Source of the DNA: Hofstenia miamia
Taxonomy: Eukaryota > Xenacoelomorpha > Acoela
Direction: 5' to 3'
Length of the DNA: 64,000 nt
NCBI GenBank assembly: GCA_004352715.1
Contig: SCFE01000066.1
Span: forward strand, 667,540 to 731,539
Under the pieces are notes generated by a model, which was given only the letters and a program-made list of their open reading frames with translations, had not been told where the DNA came from and made no database searches. The first letter of the stretch is position 1. Each line of letters opens with the position of its first letter. A program made the translations under genes and the position numbers. Positions 11,741 through 22,911 of the stretch are shown one piece after another.

Positions 11741-13675
11741 TGAAATTTCAAAGAATTTCAACACTAATTTTCGTTTTGTTGTGTTTTGGATGGTATTTAC
11801 CAAAGAACATTAATGAAATTTTTCGCAGTCTGTAGAGTTTGTTATGGTTAGGCGATTTTATAGACATTGTTTTTGCTATGTATAATATTAATTTGTATTT
11901 TCGTTGAAATTCTTGCTTGTGAATAATACACTATTTACAAACATTTATACATTTAGAATGGCGAAGGTATCACAGAGTTTACAAATTTAAAAATGGGAAA
12001 TCATATCTATCGATGGAAAAAAATCATCATCAACTATGAATAGCAAAATGTGTTATCATATTTACGCATTAAAGTTATAAAGCAGAAAATCATAGTAATG
12101 TATATAGCTATGCAAAGTCATAAACAAAATAAGATCTACACGTGAAAAACTCGATAAGCATGTGACATGCAGTTGGTTGTTTTATCAATAATGACGCCTT
12201 GTTTGAAATCTAGTGTGTTTTTTAGTTGCGTGAAATGCTTACAACAACATTTACTATATTAAAGAAATATTCATTTTGTTGGATGGCGAAATATACATTA
12301 TTACAGTACGTCAATCAAGGTAAAATTTTGACTGTCTCCCTCATCATATCCAAACACATTCAACTGGTACAAAGGCAATTTCATAACATTGGCTTTACAG
12401 AAGGAAACCTTACAAATGAATAAATGATTACTTTTATTGATTCTCTTAATTTGTTGTGTAGAAATGAAACAGTGTTTTGGGCATACAAGTAATTTTGGAT
12501 GGGTGAATTAATGTATTACTATTAAGGATGCATTGGCTTACTTAAATGACGTTTGTTTCTCAAGATTCTTAGTGAGTTGTCTTCCAATTACCCTACACTT
12601 GGATTTTTTGCGTCTGAAGAATATGCTATTAATTAGCTTTGTTTACCTATTTACAAACATTTTACGCATTTAGAATGGCTAATTCAACATGGAAGCACAA
12701 GTAACTTGGATGGGCGAATTAATGCATTACTATTATGGATACATCAGCTTACAATGATTTCCTGTGTCAACTACGAAAATAAATGGTGATACCTCTGTGA
12801 AAATTTGCTAGATTCCGTGAAGCTGTGCACAACAACTTGGTCTGCAGAAATTAGCTCATATACAATACGTTTTATTTCGTGTGTGTAAAGCTTAAACATG
12901 GCGAATATTTATTCCATTTTTTATTTGGATATTTGTGAAAGCGAATTTGCTTGGTTGTGTATATCAGACATTTCAATTTTTTATTGATTTATCAATGGTA
13001 TACTTCATATGCTTTGGCGGATATTTCTATCTTGTTTTTGAAAATGTGGTGTGTTTAGGTCCGTGGTAACAATAGGTCTCCTGGGGAAAACTAGTCACAT
13101 TAAATAAATGGCTTAACGCATTTCTGATGGCCACCTCCTGGGTGAATGTGGAAGTGCCGTCATATTTAGAATGAAAATGGATGCTTGAAGATTGTGCAAT
13201 GCTGAACTTCGTCACTCAGAGTCATTGTGTAATGAATGCCTTTACATTTAGTACAATTTACACACAATTGCTAAAGAAATGGTTGTTTTCCACCTCTTGC
13301 ATATTTGTTTTGATCAATATTAACGCGCTTGGAAACACGCTCTAATGCAAATAACACATCATTTTTCGTTTGAAATATTTGGGTTTTGGATCTATGAATT
13401 GTTTTCCTTAAAACATGGCGTTGCATGTTTAAACATTGTTACAACAAACACGCCCTAAGTGAAATTTGTCATCAAAAATATCGGTTTGACTAAATCCTAG
13501 AAATCAAAAATTCTCACTTTACTCTGAGCACATTGTCAAAAAAATTAATTTTTTCAATTAAATTTTGTCAAAAATATTTCATTGGTAGATGGCGTCCATT
13601 AGCATCAGTCCATTACCACATGGCAAATAGTCATAGGTGTCCCAATAAGATCTCCTTCACTCGGTCTTAACTACT
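11741..13675 (-). repeat. Right inverted arm of the foldback-like element
   Basis: Reverse-complement counterpart of 4440-6300, slightly longer because it retains the block missing from the left arm. The outermost 100 bases differ from the left arm at scattered positions, while the middle of the arm is nearly identical, as expected if gene conversion or recent origin keeps arms alike. Confidence 0.8.
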
Positions 13676-13689
13676 TTTTTGCATTTGTT

Positions 13690-15075
13690 CAATAAAAATT
13701 ATCGAAATATGCAGGTAAAATATGTAAGAAAAAACGTTCGAAAACACTATTTTTGACTGAATTATCAATTATTGCAAGCCAGAAATAGACAATGATACAA
13801 AATCGTTTTCTATTATCAGCCAAAATAGTTTTGTACACCAAAAATGATCTTTCCAAGTCTACAGACGCTATGGGGCAACTTTCTGTAATAAGCTTTGCTT
13901 CTTCAGTGCTGAGGTTTTCTAGCTCATTTTTCAAAATGCTTTGCAACCCCTGTTTTTCTCCAAAACTTCATCCAATTTTCTTTTTGCAAAATCTTTAAAG
14001 TTTACTTCAGCCAGATAAATACATGTAGCTGCCAATGCCTTGTTTGGAGAAATTGTTCTCTTCTGAAGGGTTTTTAGCAATTCTGATAAGCAAAAATATC
14101 GGTGAATAATATTTTCGATCAATAATTTCACTTCAGCCATGGCGAGCAGGTCCTTTTCTTGTCTGATGTATTGATTGGATGTGTCTTCCAGGATGTCGAT
14201 CACCTCCCTTAGCCCAGAATATTATTGTTGATATATTGTAGTGAGTCTAGCCAAGTAACCCATCGTGTCACACATACTTCTTTGGGCATCGGAATCCTTT
14301 CTCTCTAAGTTGGTTTCTGCGCGATGACTCTTTGCTAAACATGCGCTTTATAGCAGCAACCAGTGAGTTGATACTAGAATTTTTCGCTCGAATTTGCTTA
14401 CATACACGATTTATTGCATGAGCCAATCATGTCACATGCGTCAACATAGGCAATACTTGCAAACCTTCCACTGCTTTCTTCATGTGAGCCGCCCCATCCG
14501 TGATACAAGCCAATAAATAGTCACGGTTACTGGATGCTTTCTCCATGCTATTCTTGATAAAACGGGCAACTGTTGTATGATTAACACTTTCAAGAATTTC
14601 CATATTGATAAAATACACTTTGAAATCGTCAACGTCAAATGTCCCTACTACTGCAATTGCCATGTAGCGTCCCAAAGAATCTGTTATCTCATCCACAGAA
14701 GTCCATTTTTTCTTCAAACAAGGAATCTTTTGACTAGTTGAGGCGGATAGATGATTCTGAAAGCGTCGGCTTCTTTGTCCACTTTGCAAGAATTCTTGCC
14801 ACTGTTTTATTGTTAAGTTTGTTGAGAATAATATTGGCAGCTGTGAACATTTTAGCAATATCTTTAAAATATTCCCTATCCGGTGTGAAAGAATCAGTAA
14901 TAAGCATTACTGGATTGCTTGAGCCAGCTTCCTGCTGCGCAGCACGCCCATTGTGTTTTAATGAATCGATATTTTGCGTAATCTGAGATTTTTTTTGCGA
15001 AAGACAATGTGTCATTACAGTAGGTACACACTAGATTTCCTTCCGTTGCACGCAAGAATGAAAATTCTGATGTGT
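13690..15075 (-). pseudogene. hAT-like transposase of the CGGBP1-like type, frameshifted
   Basis: Seen reading down the minus strand: a broken zinc finger (CTYCNDTLS near 15010-15040, with its second half in another frame as SLKHNGR); AANIILNKLNN; then SVDEITDSLGRYMA near 14665-14693; ITDGAAHMKKA near 14470-14505; LAHAINRVC near 14395-14425; VTRWVTWLDS near 14242-14272; and CPIASVDLERSF near 13840-13885. Known: this order (CxxC finger, DExTD, TDxAxxMxKA, a TRWxTWL block, SVDVERSFS-like end) is that of CGGBP1-like hAT transposases; the three acidic positions are all present. Breaks: frame changes near 14980, 14840 and 13940, a stop in the HVT-to-LAH junction, and a frame change near 14215-14245. 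The C-terminal end stops about 15 bases from the outer edge of the foldback-like element. Inference: a recently dead transposon. Confidence 0.88.
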
Positions 15076-15416
15076 ATTTGATTATAAATTGAGTATTTGT
15101 GGCCTTTGTTTCGGCATCTTGTCAAGAAATAATGTACCACAGCTGTTACACTTGGAAAAGTGTAATCTAAACTGATATCCAATCAGAAACGAGCTATATT
15201 TTTTGGCAATGTGACACAGTGGTGTTATACGTGGCCGCCATTTCTTAGAAATATGTGTAGCATGATCAAAATGTGCAAGCATTTTTTAGAAAAATACCAA
15301 TTTATGCAGCATAAAAATGCAAGAACAACATGCACGATAAAGGTCGAACATGCATTTATTATGCATTATATGTAAATATGCATTTATACTATATCTGTAT
15401 ATAACGTACTCAGGGG
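15076..15416. other. Short spacer between the hAT pseudogene and a MITE
   Basis: A minus open frame at 15082-15282 (66 codons) holds a CNSCGTLF string but joins no known domain; it may be the decayed 5' part of the hAT element. Several copies of ATGCATTTAT/ATATGCATTTA occur at 15345-15390. Confidence 0.35.
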
Positions 15417-15881
15417 TAGAGATGAGTGCCGGTGAACCGTGTTAGCGATTGCGGTAGTTAGCTGTAGAATTAAAACGCCTTGCAGTGGCATAAAAGCTAT
15501 ACAGATAACGCGTTTTGTTTTATGATTTAAAATCTTCAAGTATTTTTCAAAAAAACTGTTTCTTAAGCAAATTAAATTGATTTCACATACAAAATATTAT
15601 TAGAATTTTTGCATATTTCATGGAAAATTGGATTCTACTCTAAGAAAATAGAACAAATTGACAAAATATCTAAGAAATTATCTTTAAACTTTTCCGAGGA
15701 TGATTCATGACCCGAAAAAAACAATTCAGCAATAGGTCTTGTCTTATTAATGTAAAAATCGATAAATTTCAATTATTGCGATGGCTTGCGGTAAAAAATG
15801 CACATTACAGTAGTTAGCGGTGAAGATTTTTTTCTCTGCGGTGGGAAGAATTTTTACAAACCTGTACCGCGCTCATCTCTA
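15417..15881. mobile_element. hAT-type MITE, copy 1
   Basis: Seen: it begins TAGAGATGAGTGC and ends GCGCTCATCTCTA. The interior is AT-rich with CCGC/GCGG strings near both ends. It is homologous, in opposite orientation, to 31166-31677: shared blocks include a GGCATAAAAG string and a TTCAAAAAAACTG-like string. No target duplication is visible here (left ctcagggg, right caatattt), so this copy is older or rearranged. Confidence 0.75.
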
Positions 15882-18834
15882 CAATATTTAATGGATATTG
15901 CAATAAGTGGAAATTCATTTATCAATTGAAGAACTGTAAAAAATAATCGATTAATCAATTACATAAAAAGAAAAATTCCCATTAATTACTTTCAACTGAA
16001 GCATATTTACAAACATTTATATAATTATGTGACACATTCAAGACCACAACCCTGTCTAGTCAATGAGATTTGGAACAGCCGTTGAAAGTACTGTTCAGTT
16101 TGAAGATCTTGCTTCCGTCCTAGTTAATATAGCTGCAGACCATTGCGCCTCCATCGATTTTCACTGTTTTTTGTATATTAAGTACTTAATATTAAGATTT
16201 GTTTCGCAACCTTGTATTCTTTTGACATAACGATGCCTTGTACACATCACATTTAAGGGAAGTAAGTAAACATTGATCACGGTATCTACACAATACATTT
16301 ATGGTAAAATTTGATCTTATCATTTACAGAAAAGGCTCCTCTTATTCATCTAGAAGGCATTTTTCTTAAAGCTAACAGAACAATCTTGTGTGCAGCACTA
16401 GTAATATTAACTTCTGTTTTCATCTTAAATAATACAAAATTCGTTTCTTTGTTTTTTTATTCTTTTTTTCCCTCCAATTATTAACAATATTTGGAAATAA
16501 TCTATTGTGTGAAAGGAAGAAATCCATTAATTTATTGGGCTAAAATAATCTTATGGTAATGTTTACCATTCACAGTACTACATGCTCAACACTCCTATGT
16601 AAATGTACGAAAGAAGTCATATTAAACAATCTAAGAAAAGTATAATAAAATTAGTTAAGTTTATTAATTTTTTTGAGTTTTCTTTGCAAATTATAGGGCA
16701 TCCATATTTCGGAGTGTAAGACTTAGGCAATGATCTGTGACAATTAGTTAACGCTCCAGGTCTCCATTTGAAGTTTCAACCAAAAAATGTGCTTTGTATG
16801 AAAACAGAAATTGATATATTTCGTAAAAATTGTTAAAAAAACAACTTCTATTATTAATTGCGTGATTCCTTGCAAATTTGAAATAGATAGCCAAGGTCGA
16901 TGAATTTTCAAAAACTTGAAGAAAAAAGACACCATTCATGCTAATCACAAGTTGGTTTCGAGTACTCGAAGTATCGAGGTGAGTCTTTTTACGTTGAGTC
17001 AAGTTCGAGTACGCGAATTTAAGTCGAACTTTGAATACTCGCATTACTCTAATTCCGCTAAAACCTCGCAATTTATGCTGGAATACCTTAGTGAGTAATG
17101 ATCGATTTCTTATAACCACGAATTTGTTTTAGTTCTTTGAGTTATTCCTTCTAGATCCAAAGTTTAATTTCCACACTAATAAAATAATTTTTCATTGAAT
17201 TTGTACAGCATAACGCTTTATTACAAATATATGTTCTTTAATCATGTTTAAGGCATTTAGAATTTTAATCATTCGCAAGTGGTATAATGAATTATAAATA
17301 TTAAAAAAGCTATTGAGTGTGCTCTAATAAATATTAAGTATAAAATTCAAATGCATTCTTTTTGATATATTAGTTTTTAAGTTTTGTGATGATATATCAA
17401 TCAAAACCCTTTCATAGCTCATATAGCTTAAAACCAGTGCATGTGTTAAATCTGATCTTAATGGAACTGATTGCGAAATATTGCAAATAGCTTTATTTAA
17501 TGCAGCCTTTTTAACTAGGAACGCAAAATGCTTGTCTGAGCGTGATTACAATGAAAATTAACGCCCAAAAGCTTAAACTATTCAGTAAATTATATAGTCA
17601 TACTATCGAAATGTAAAGGGATCTCATGGGACGACAGTTTCATTCTCTTGGATCTAATTATGCAAAATTCAGCTTTGTAGAACTATGCATTAATTTTATG
17701 CATAGTTAATTATTGATTATGTTTATCGAATAGTACATGTGGCAAAGTTGAAATTATGATAGTACCATCGGCATTCTGAATTATATCACTTTTGGTATAT
17801 AGTTTCAAATGTTGACATAAATACTATTGTTTTATTTTGTGGGAAGCCTTTCTTAAAATTAGTCTTTTCTAAAATAATATAATTAATTTTAAGTCGCTGT
17901 TTTCTATTCGTTAAGAATTGTTGGATCAGTAATATGCTTGATTGCAAAAATCCTATTTGTTCCAATTTTTTGCGTAAAACATTAGAATTTATTCGAGTCT
18001 ATTTATTGCCGACAGTGTTTAGAGAGCTCACTAAAACAGCGTCACTAGTGGAAAATGGTTTGCTAATTCAATTCTGAAAGTTAAAGATGATGCTTTACGT
18101 AAAAAGATATATTCATTAATTCAAAAACTTTGTACTGAAAATTTCACTTAGTGCTAAGTAAGGGAATTAAAACATAGATTTAGACGCATAATGAATATAC
18201 ATATACATATCCTTTGTAATATTACTGTTTGAAAAAAAATCCGAAAACGGAATTTTTTACATTTTAAAATCATACAACAGCAGTACATAGATAAATTTGA
18301 GACACCAGTTATTTGTTTACAAATTTTGAATATTAAAAACATGAGTCAGAAACTAACTAAGACTATATTGAAGTATCTACAAATGCATGAATTTATTGTA
18401 AAACCTAGATTGTCATTGTTCAATTAACATCGGGAAGGCTGCACACAGTGTCTTATGGAACCTTTGTATTTTATTTTTGCACTTAGATCAGAGATGGAGA
18501 GGGATTAGGCTCAAACCCGGTCTGGCTCTGGAAATGTTTGGCTTAATCTACTTAAAGTCACGCAATTCGCCCCATTTGTATTATCCGTTTTATAATAAAA
18601 TAATGTTGGGCATGATAGAAATTTGCGATAAAATACTGCAAATTGTAAAGGAAGCAACCTAAATTGAATTTAACCAATCATAAAAAACGGATTTAAAATT
18701 TAGAAACTAAAAATTAGAAACTGGGGTTAAATTGGCTGCACTTGGGTTGATTTGCATGCATTGCTGCGAATAAGCATACAAGTCTAACTAAAATTGGCTG
18801 CGTACAAGGTTCACCTTGTTGAATTAATCACAAA
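15882..18834. other. AT-rich non-coding stretch
   Basis: No gene supported. Near 16960-17050 there are TTCGAGTACTCGAAG and related CGAGTAC strings, resembling palindromic transposon ends but without a matching partner. Minus ORFs at 16744-17119 and 18154-18342 and a plus ORF at 18477-18662 show no domain. Confidence 0.4.
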
Positions 18835-18836
18835 TT

Positions 18837-18924
18837 TTGAAAAGCTCCTAGTGGAAATAGGGTTAACTTAATGTGATTTTTTGAAAAGCTCCTAGTGGAA
18901 ATAGGGTTAACTTAATGTGATTTC
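18837..18924 (+). repeat. Tandem duplication, two units of 44 bp
   Basis: The unit starting at TTGAAAAGCTCCTAGTGGAA occurs at 18837 and 18881, nearly perfect over 44 bases including AGGGTTAACTTAATGTGA. Confidence 0.95.
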
Positions 18925-19460
18925 TAAGTGTTAATCCACTATTAGCACTATTCGCTTTCATATAATAGGGTACATAAGTCTGTTAGGGTATGTAGTAAGT
19001 CTGTTTCTTTATTATTTGACAACCATCCAATAGTTTCAATGAAAAATCATTAAACAAAGAAAAATAATTTGTCAAACACGTATGAGACATTTATTCATGT
19101 GACTCAATGAAACAGTGGCCCTAAAAAAGAAGACTGACTAAGGTCAATCACACAGAAAATTATGATCAACCATATCAGTATGTTCACCATCATATTCGTA
19201 GCACAACGAATGCGTTGACATGTTCTTAATGGATGAATTTATTAAGATTTGCGATGTGATCTCACCAAAGTCACTTCAGATCAATTCTTGCAGCTCTTCC
19301 AAGTTCTTTTTATATGGTGGGTGTTCAGGAGCTCTTCTTGGTAATGAGGACTACTTTTTTGACGAAATGTAAGCAGTTCTTATCCAGCTGCTTAATTGTA
19401 CAGCACTCTCATCATAACACAACGACGTAATCTATCAGCCAGAAAGCATTGCAAAAGTAG
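18925..19460. other. Non-coding stretch
   Basis: Nothing identified; low-scoring minus frames continue from the unassigned ORF at 19464. Confidence 0.35.
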
Positions 19461-19463
19461 TGC

Positions 19464-19838
19464 CTACGCATGTTTTCTTTTATTCATATCTAAATCGCTT
19501 AATTGAGTGATGGCATCAACTTCACAAGGTCTATATTCTTCTTTTTTATCACCCTGTGCAATGAAGATTTCGGAACCGGCATTTAAAGAAGTGCATTCTG
19601 ATATACGTTGAGGGAGAAGTATCAATTGAGTCAGCCAATTAATCCACAAAGTCATCATCATACATTGGTAGTCTTCCCTTTGATCGCGCATTACGAAGTA
19701 TCCCGTTTTGAACACTTTCAAATATCCAAAAACTTGCTCTGATGGGGTTTCTATACCAAATAGGTCGCGAAGATTTTCACGAACATCTACATAACTCTTT
19801 CGTGTATTGTGCTTCTCGTGTGCTGTAAACGGGCTCAT
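19464..19838 (-). CDS. Unidentified 124-codon open frame
   Basis: I do not recognise this protein. It opens with ATG (MSPFTAHEKHNTRKS), has a polar N-terminal part, an aromatic/Met-rich middle (CMMMTLWINWLTQLILL) that could be one buried or membrane helix, and a charged C-terminal end (DLDMNKRKHA). After the TAG the frame continues through only two more stops over about 40 codons, so it may be a decayed longer gene. Composition is more protein-like than the surrounding shadows. The neighbouring minus frame at 19915-20097 (60 codons) has a hydrophobic N-terminal half and may be part of the same former gene, separated by about 75 bases with frame breaks. No catalytic motif is visible. It could be an exon, a transposon remnant or chance. 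Confidence 0.3.
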   Translation of the reverse strand: MSPFTAHEKHNTRKSYVDVRENLRDLFGIETPSEQVFGYLKVFKTGYFVMRDQREDYQCMMMTLWINWLTQLILLPQRISECTSLNAGSEIFIAQGDKKEEYRPCEVDAITQLSDLDMNKRKHA

Positions 19839-19914
19839 AGCAGGAGTTCCTTCTCATGCCAAGCCAAAGAGCAATAAATGACCAACAGTTGCTTATTACT
19901 TAAATAGCGGGTTG

Positions 19915-20097
19915 CTAATTAGAGTGAATCACTTCCTGACAATCTGAAGTCGATTTCAAAAGGCCATCGTTTACTAATGATTGGCTCACGAATGTTCTGA
20001 TAATAGTGAATATTGGTCCGCTTATTTTGCTCACGATAAGTGTCACCAAAAACAGTAACGCTTCATATTTTTTAGTTTTAATTAAACAATTCTCCAT
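19915..20097 (-). CDS. Unidentified 60-codon open frame with hydrophobic segment
   Basis: It starts at ATG with MENCLIKTKKYEALL, then a hydrophobic stretch (LLFLVTLIVSKISGPIF) that could span a membrane. It stops before the frame of the 19464-19838 ORF. Family unknown; listed because the two minus frames are neighbours and may have been one gene. Confidence 0.2.
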   Translation of the reverse strand: MENCLIKTKKYEALLFLVTLIVSKISGPIFTIIRTFVSQSLVNDGLLKSTSDCQEVIHSN

Positions 20098-20325
20098 GAT
20101 TTAGTATAAACCTAGATTAATGATAGCATTCAATCGTCACATTTTCTTATCTTGACCATTTACTATCTATTTATAGATGTCTGGAAATTGTGTATGCTTA
20201 AATACAGACAAGATTATTGGTCCACGTTTATGTTGTCAAAGTGATTTGCTTATTAGTTCGATTAAATCATTGCCTTTAAATATGATCATCATGTTTTTAA
20301 TCTATCGTATGCACCAGTGAAAAGT

Positions 20326-20697
20326 ATCTCAGGATCTGTTTTAGGTCCACTCCTTTTTAATAATAATTTATCCAAAATTTGTTGACAAGATACACCCTTT
20401 TTGTTTGTAGATGAATTTGAAGCTTCTGACATTCCCTACTGATTCACCTGTAGATTATCGCATTACTCCAGTTTACTAGCGCCTCTGCCTTTTAAATTTT
20501 GTTCTCCATGTCTATACCAAATGCTTTTTACACAAATGCCTCGAAAAAATCTCAATCTGCGATCTCCAAATATTTCTGCAGATCTGCTTTATTATGCTAC
20601 ACCAATAATTTGGAATGCACTAATTTTGTCAATTCATTGCATACCAGACATTACGGCGAAAGACTTTATTCGCATTTACTTCATTATAAATTGGTGA
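20326..20697 (+). pseudogene. LINE reverse transcriptase remnant with internal deletion
   Basis: Seen: SISGSVLGPLLFNNN (RT motif B', normally QGSVLGPLLF) at about 20324-20370, then after stops a LFVDEFEAS string that may be a decayed FADD box, then from 20500 to 20697 one open frame whose NISADLLYYATPIIWNAL is the usual C-terminal signature of CR1/Jockey LINEs (about ...TIWNSLP...). The region between motif C and the tail is missing, so this is an internally deleted, dead copy. Confidence 0.75.
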
Positions 20698-22182
20698 TAG
20701 ACTTCTTGATGAAATTGGCACTTTATAAAAATAAATTCAATATTTATTACTATTCTTTATCACTTATTTTTACATGCGGTACCATGAAACTACCTTACTT
20801 CAGAGTTGCAGTTTGAATTAAAAACCCTATATGCATGACGATATATAGCTAGATTGTATATATATATTTCGACTTTCTTTTATAAAAACTACAAGTTGTT
20901 TAGAACAACATTTTTACAAATCCCTGTAAATATTAAAATAAGACATGTTCTTGTAAAAATAATTTTTCTATACAACAACTTGAAAATGAAACAAAGCAAG
21001 TTGTTCCTAGAGCTCTCCTATTCTTAAGTACTTAAGCAAAATACATTTCCCAAAATTGATTAAAACACTCAAGCATGCGCGACAACGTAAAAAATATCCC
21101 TAGTTTACATTATTTAATTCAAGAAATGCGTACTTTTCAAAGAAACATAAAATCACTTGTGAATGACAGAACAAAGTAAGATACCCTTAATATGCAAGAT
21201 TTAATAAAAGATTATGCATGCGGAATGAACAAAAACGTTAGAGGTCACTTCAACACTGAATTATTCTGTCATCAAAATTAAAAGGAAAAAAGGGAAATTT
21301 AATATTCTATCGAAAACAAGTTGTACGGAAATAGTAGAAACAATCACCAAAAAGGCGGAAAATGATGGAAATTAAAGCATAATATAACTTATGTCGAATT
21401 TAACTTACTTTACACTATGATATCATATTTACTATAAACTTAACAAGAATTTTGAATTATCGGTATATTTTTTATACAAAAACCATGTTCACTTGCTAAG
21501 AAAACCAAGATGTAAAAAAATGACTCTCAGTGAAAGCGTTGCAATTAGATACAAAAATGTGGTAGGCACTTCAATTCATTTCACAAAAAAAACATTCACC
21601 AAATATAATGGTTCTAATTATACGGTGTTAAAAAGGTTATGTTTTTACTGTCATAAGCGCTATATTTTGCTAGATTTCTTTCTTAAATTACCAAGATCAA
21701 ATCTATTTCTACAATCAATATAACCAATACATCTGTATAATTAACATGTTGTGCATATACATTCAAATTTAAAGAAATTTGATTTTTTTATAAAGATAAG
21801 GAAAAAAGACATTTATGCAAGACCTCTAATATTATGCATAAAATTTTGTTAAAAATTATTTTTCCATGCATTACTATTAATTTCTTTCGGTAGCGGATAT
21901 AATAGCTTTTGCTGAAACATGTTAGGTCAGTAAAATTTTGTTTAATTTTAAATAACTTATGCAGAATATCTTCTCTCACATTCATACGTAGTCATAGATA
22001 ATACACAGCAAAAATTTTAATAATGTGGAAATATTTTAAAATAGTGTATCAAGTGTATTTCAAGGATCAGTTTTCCAACAGTGCAGTACATTCTGTTGGA
22101 AACTACATGCTATTGCAAGTTACATGCACAGAAGCAGTGGGCTTAACATAACAGTAAATTGTTATTCAAAACATTGTCATTA
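20698..22182. other. AT-rich non-coding stretch
   Basis: No gene supported. It contains short (TA)n near 20857-20868 and several small frames (for example plus 21493-21723, Lys/Thr-rich, no domain). Confidence 0.4.
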
Positions 22183-22285
22183 GGGCCCGGTGGTATAAAC
22201 ACTGTTCGTTATCCCACAAAATACCGAGGTACCGGTATGACTATGAAAAATCAATAGTATATTTGGCATATATATATATATATAT

Positions 22286-22870
22286 GGGACACGAAAGCGT
22301 CGGTCGGTTGTCAGATGCTCTCGCGCAAAAACTTCAAGATGAAATTTTTATGGGAATTAACAGTAATAATGATGCTGAGCAATACATCTTTTCAAAAGCG
22401 AAAACTCCACTATGCACCCTATTCCAGAAGCTCGACAAAGCACTAGCAGCAGAAGCTCTTTTCTATCTATATAAATCCTCTAAACTTGTTGATACTAACA
22501 TGACTGCCGCGCAAAATTTGAATTTAAATTTAAACTCAAATTTAAATGCGCTAATGCTAGAAGGAGACGGAAATGGTGAGCGCACTAGTTCTATTTCTCA
22601 AAACCAATCACAAAATCCCCCAGGTAACACAGAATTACCATTGTCAACAACTCCTCGGTTTGTAAAAACCACGGTAAAGGAGCTACCGAGAGACACAACA
22701 CTCTTTTGCATTGGAAATTCTATCTTTAAGCATATTCAAACTGAAAAACTAGTATTTGATCAAAAATGTTGCTTCCACTCTTACAAAGGCAAGAACACAG
22801 TTGAACTTAAAGACACAGTGAAATCCTATGAAAAAGTGGACATCAGAACTGTCATTGTGAACACGGGAAT
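22286..22870 (+). pseudogene. Truncated SGNH-hydrolase-like ORF (retroelement ORF1 type)
   Basis: Seen: an open frame of about 195 codons starting at MGHESVGRLSDALAQKLQ, with a low-complexity Asn/Leu run (NLNLNLNSNLNAL), a Ser/Gln/Pro linker, then TTLFCIGNSIFKHIQTEKLV and, after about 30 residues, VIVNTGI, where it meets an N and a (TA)n run. Known: esterase-like domains of the SGNH type read GDS in block I and GxND in block III, and occur in ORF1 proteins of some CR1-type LINEs. Here block I reads GNS (Asp changed to Asn, Ser kept) and the sequence ends just where the GTND block should come. Inference: an esterase-like ORF1 fragment, truncated at its 3' end by the microsatellite. The upstream (TA)n gives the frame's spurious Tyr-Ile start, so I begin the protein at MGHES. 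Confidence 0.65.
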
Positions 22871-22872
22871 AN

Positions 22873-22909
<37 letters not shown>

Positions 22910-22911
22910 TA
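22873..22911. repeat. (TA)n microsatellite
   Basis: An uninterrupted AT dinucleotide run after a single N at 22872, ending in TACATATATA. Confidence 0.95.

Larger units (their letters stand above)
4440..13675. mobile_element. Foldback-like DNA element with long inverted arms (about 9.2 kb)
   Basis: Seen: the left end (AGTAGTTAAGACCGAGTG from 4440) and the reverse complement of the right end (to 13675) match, and the match continues inward for about 1.9 kb on each side. Two open stretches of 62 and 65 codons recur in inverted orientation (4898-5086 with 13027-13215; 5690-5887 with 12226-12423). The second pair differs at only one predicted residue. The arms and the 5.4 kb core are built of degenerate short repeats, for example a CATTCTAAATG motif followed by GTTTGYAAATA near 5435 and 6152, and copies of the block TCTATAAAATCGCTTAACCA near 7425, 8690 and 9005. 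No clean target-site duplication is visible (left flank atatgcatg, right flank tttttgcat). Known: Drosophila foldback elements have long inverted arms made of subrepeats. Inference: a non-autonomous foldback-like element; which transposase moves it is unknown. An inverted segmental duplication or assembly inversion is the alternative. Confidence 0.75.

Noticed and set aside
4440-13675. Polinton/Maverick interpretation of the long inverted-repeat element
   Set aside because: No polymerase, integrase or capsid-type gene is visible and the length is too short for that class.
16930-17095. CGAGTACTCG-rich patch as a transposon end
   Set aside because: Palindromic strings are present but I found no partner terminus or target duplication.
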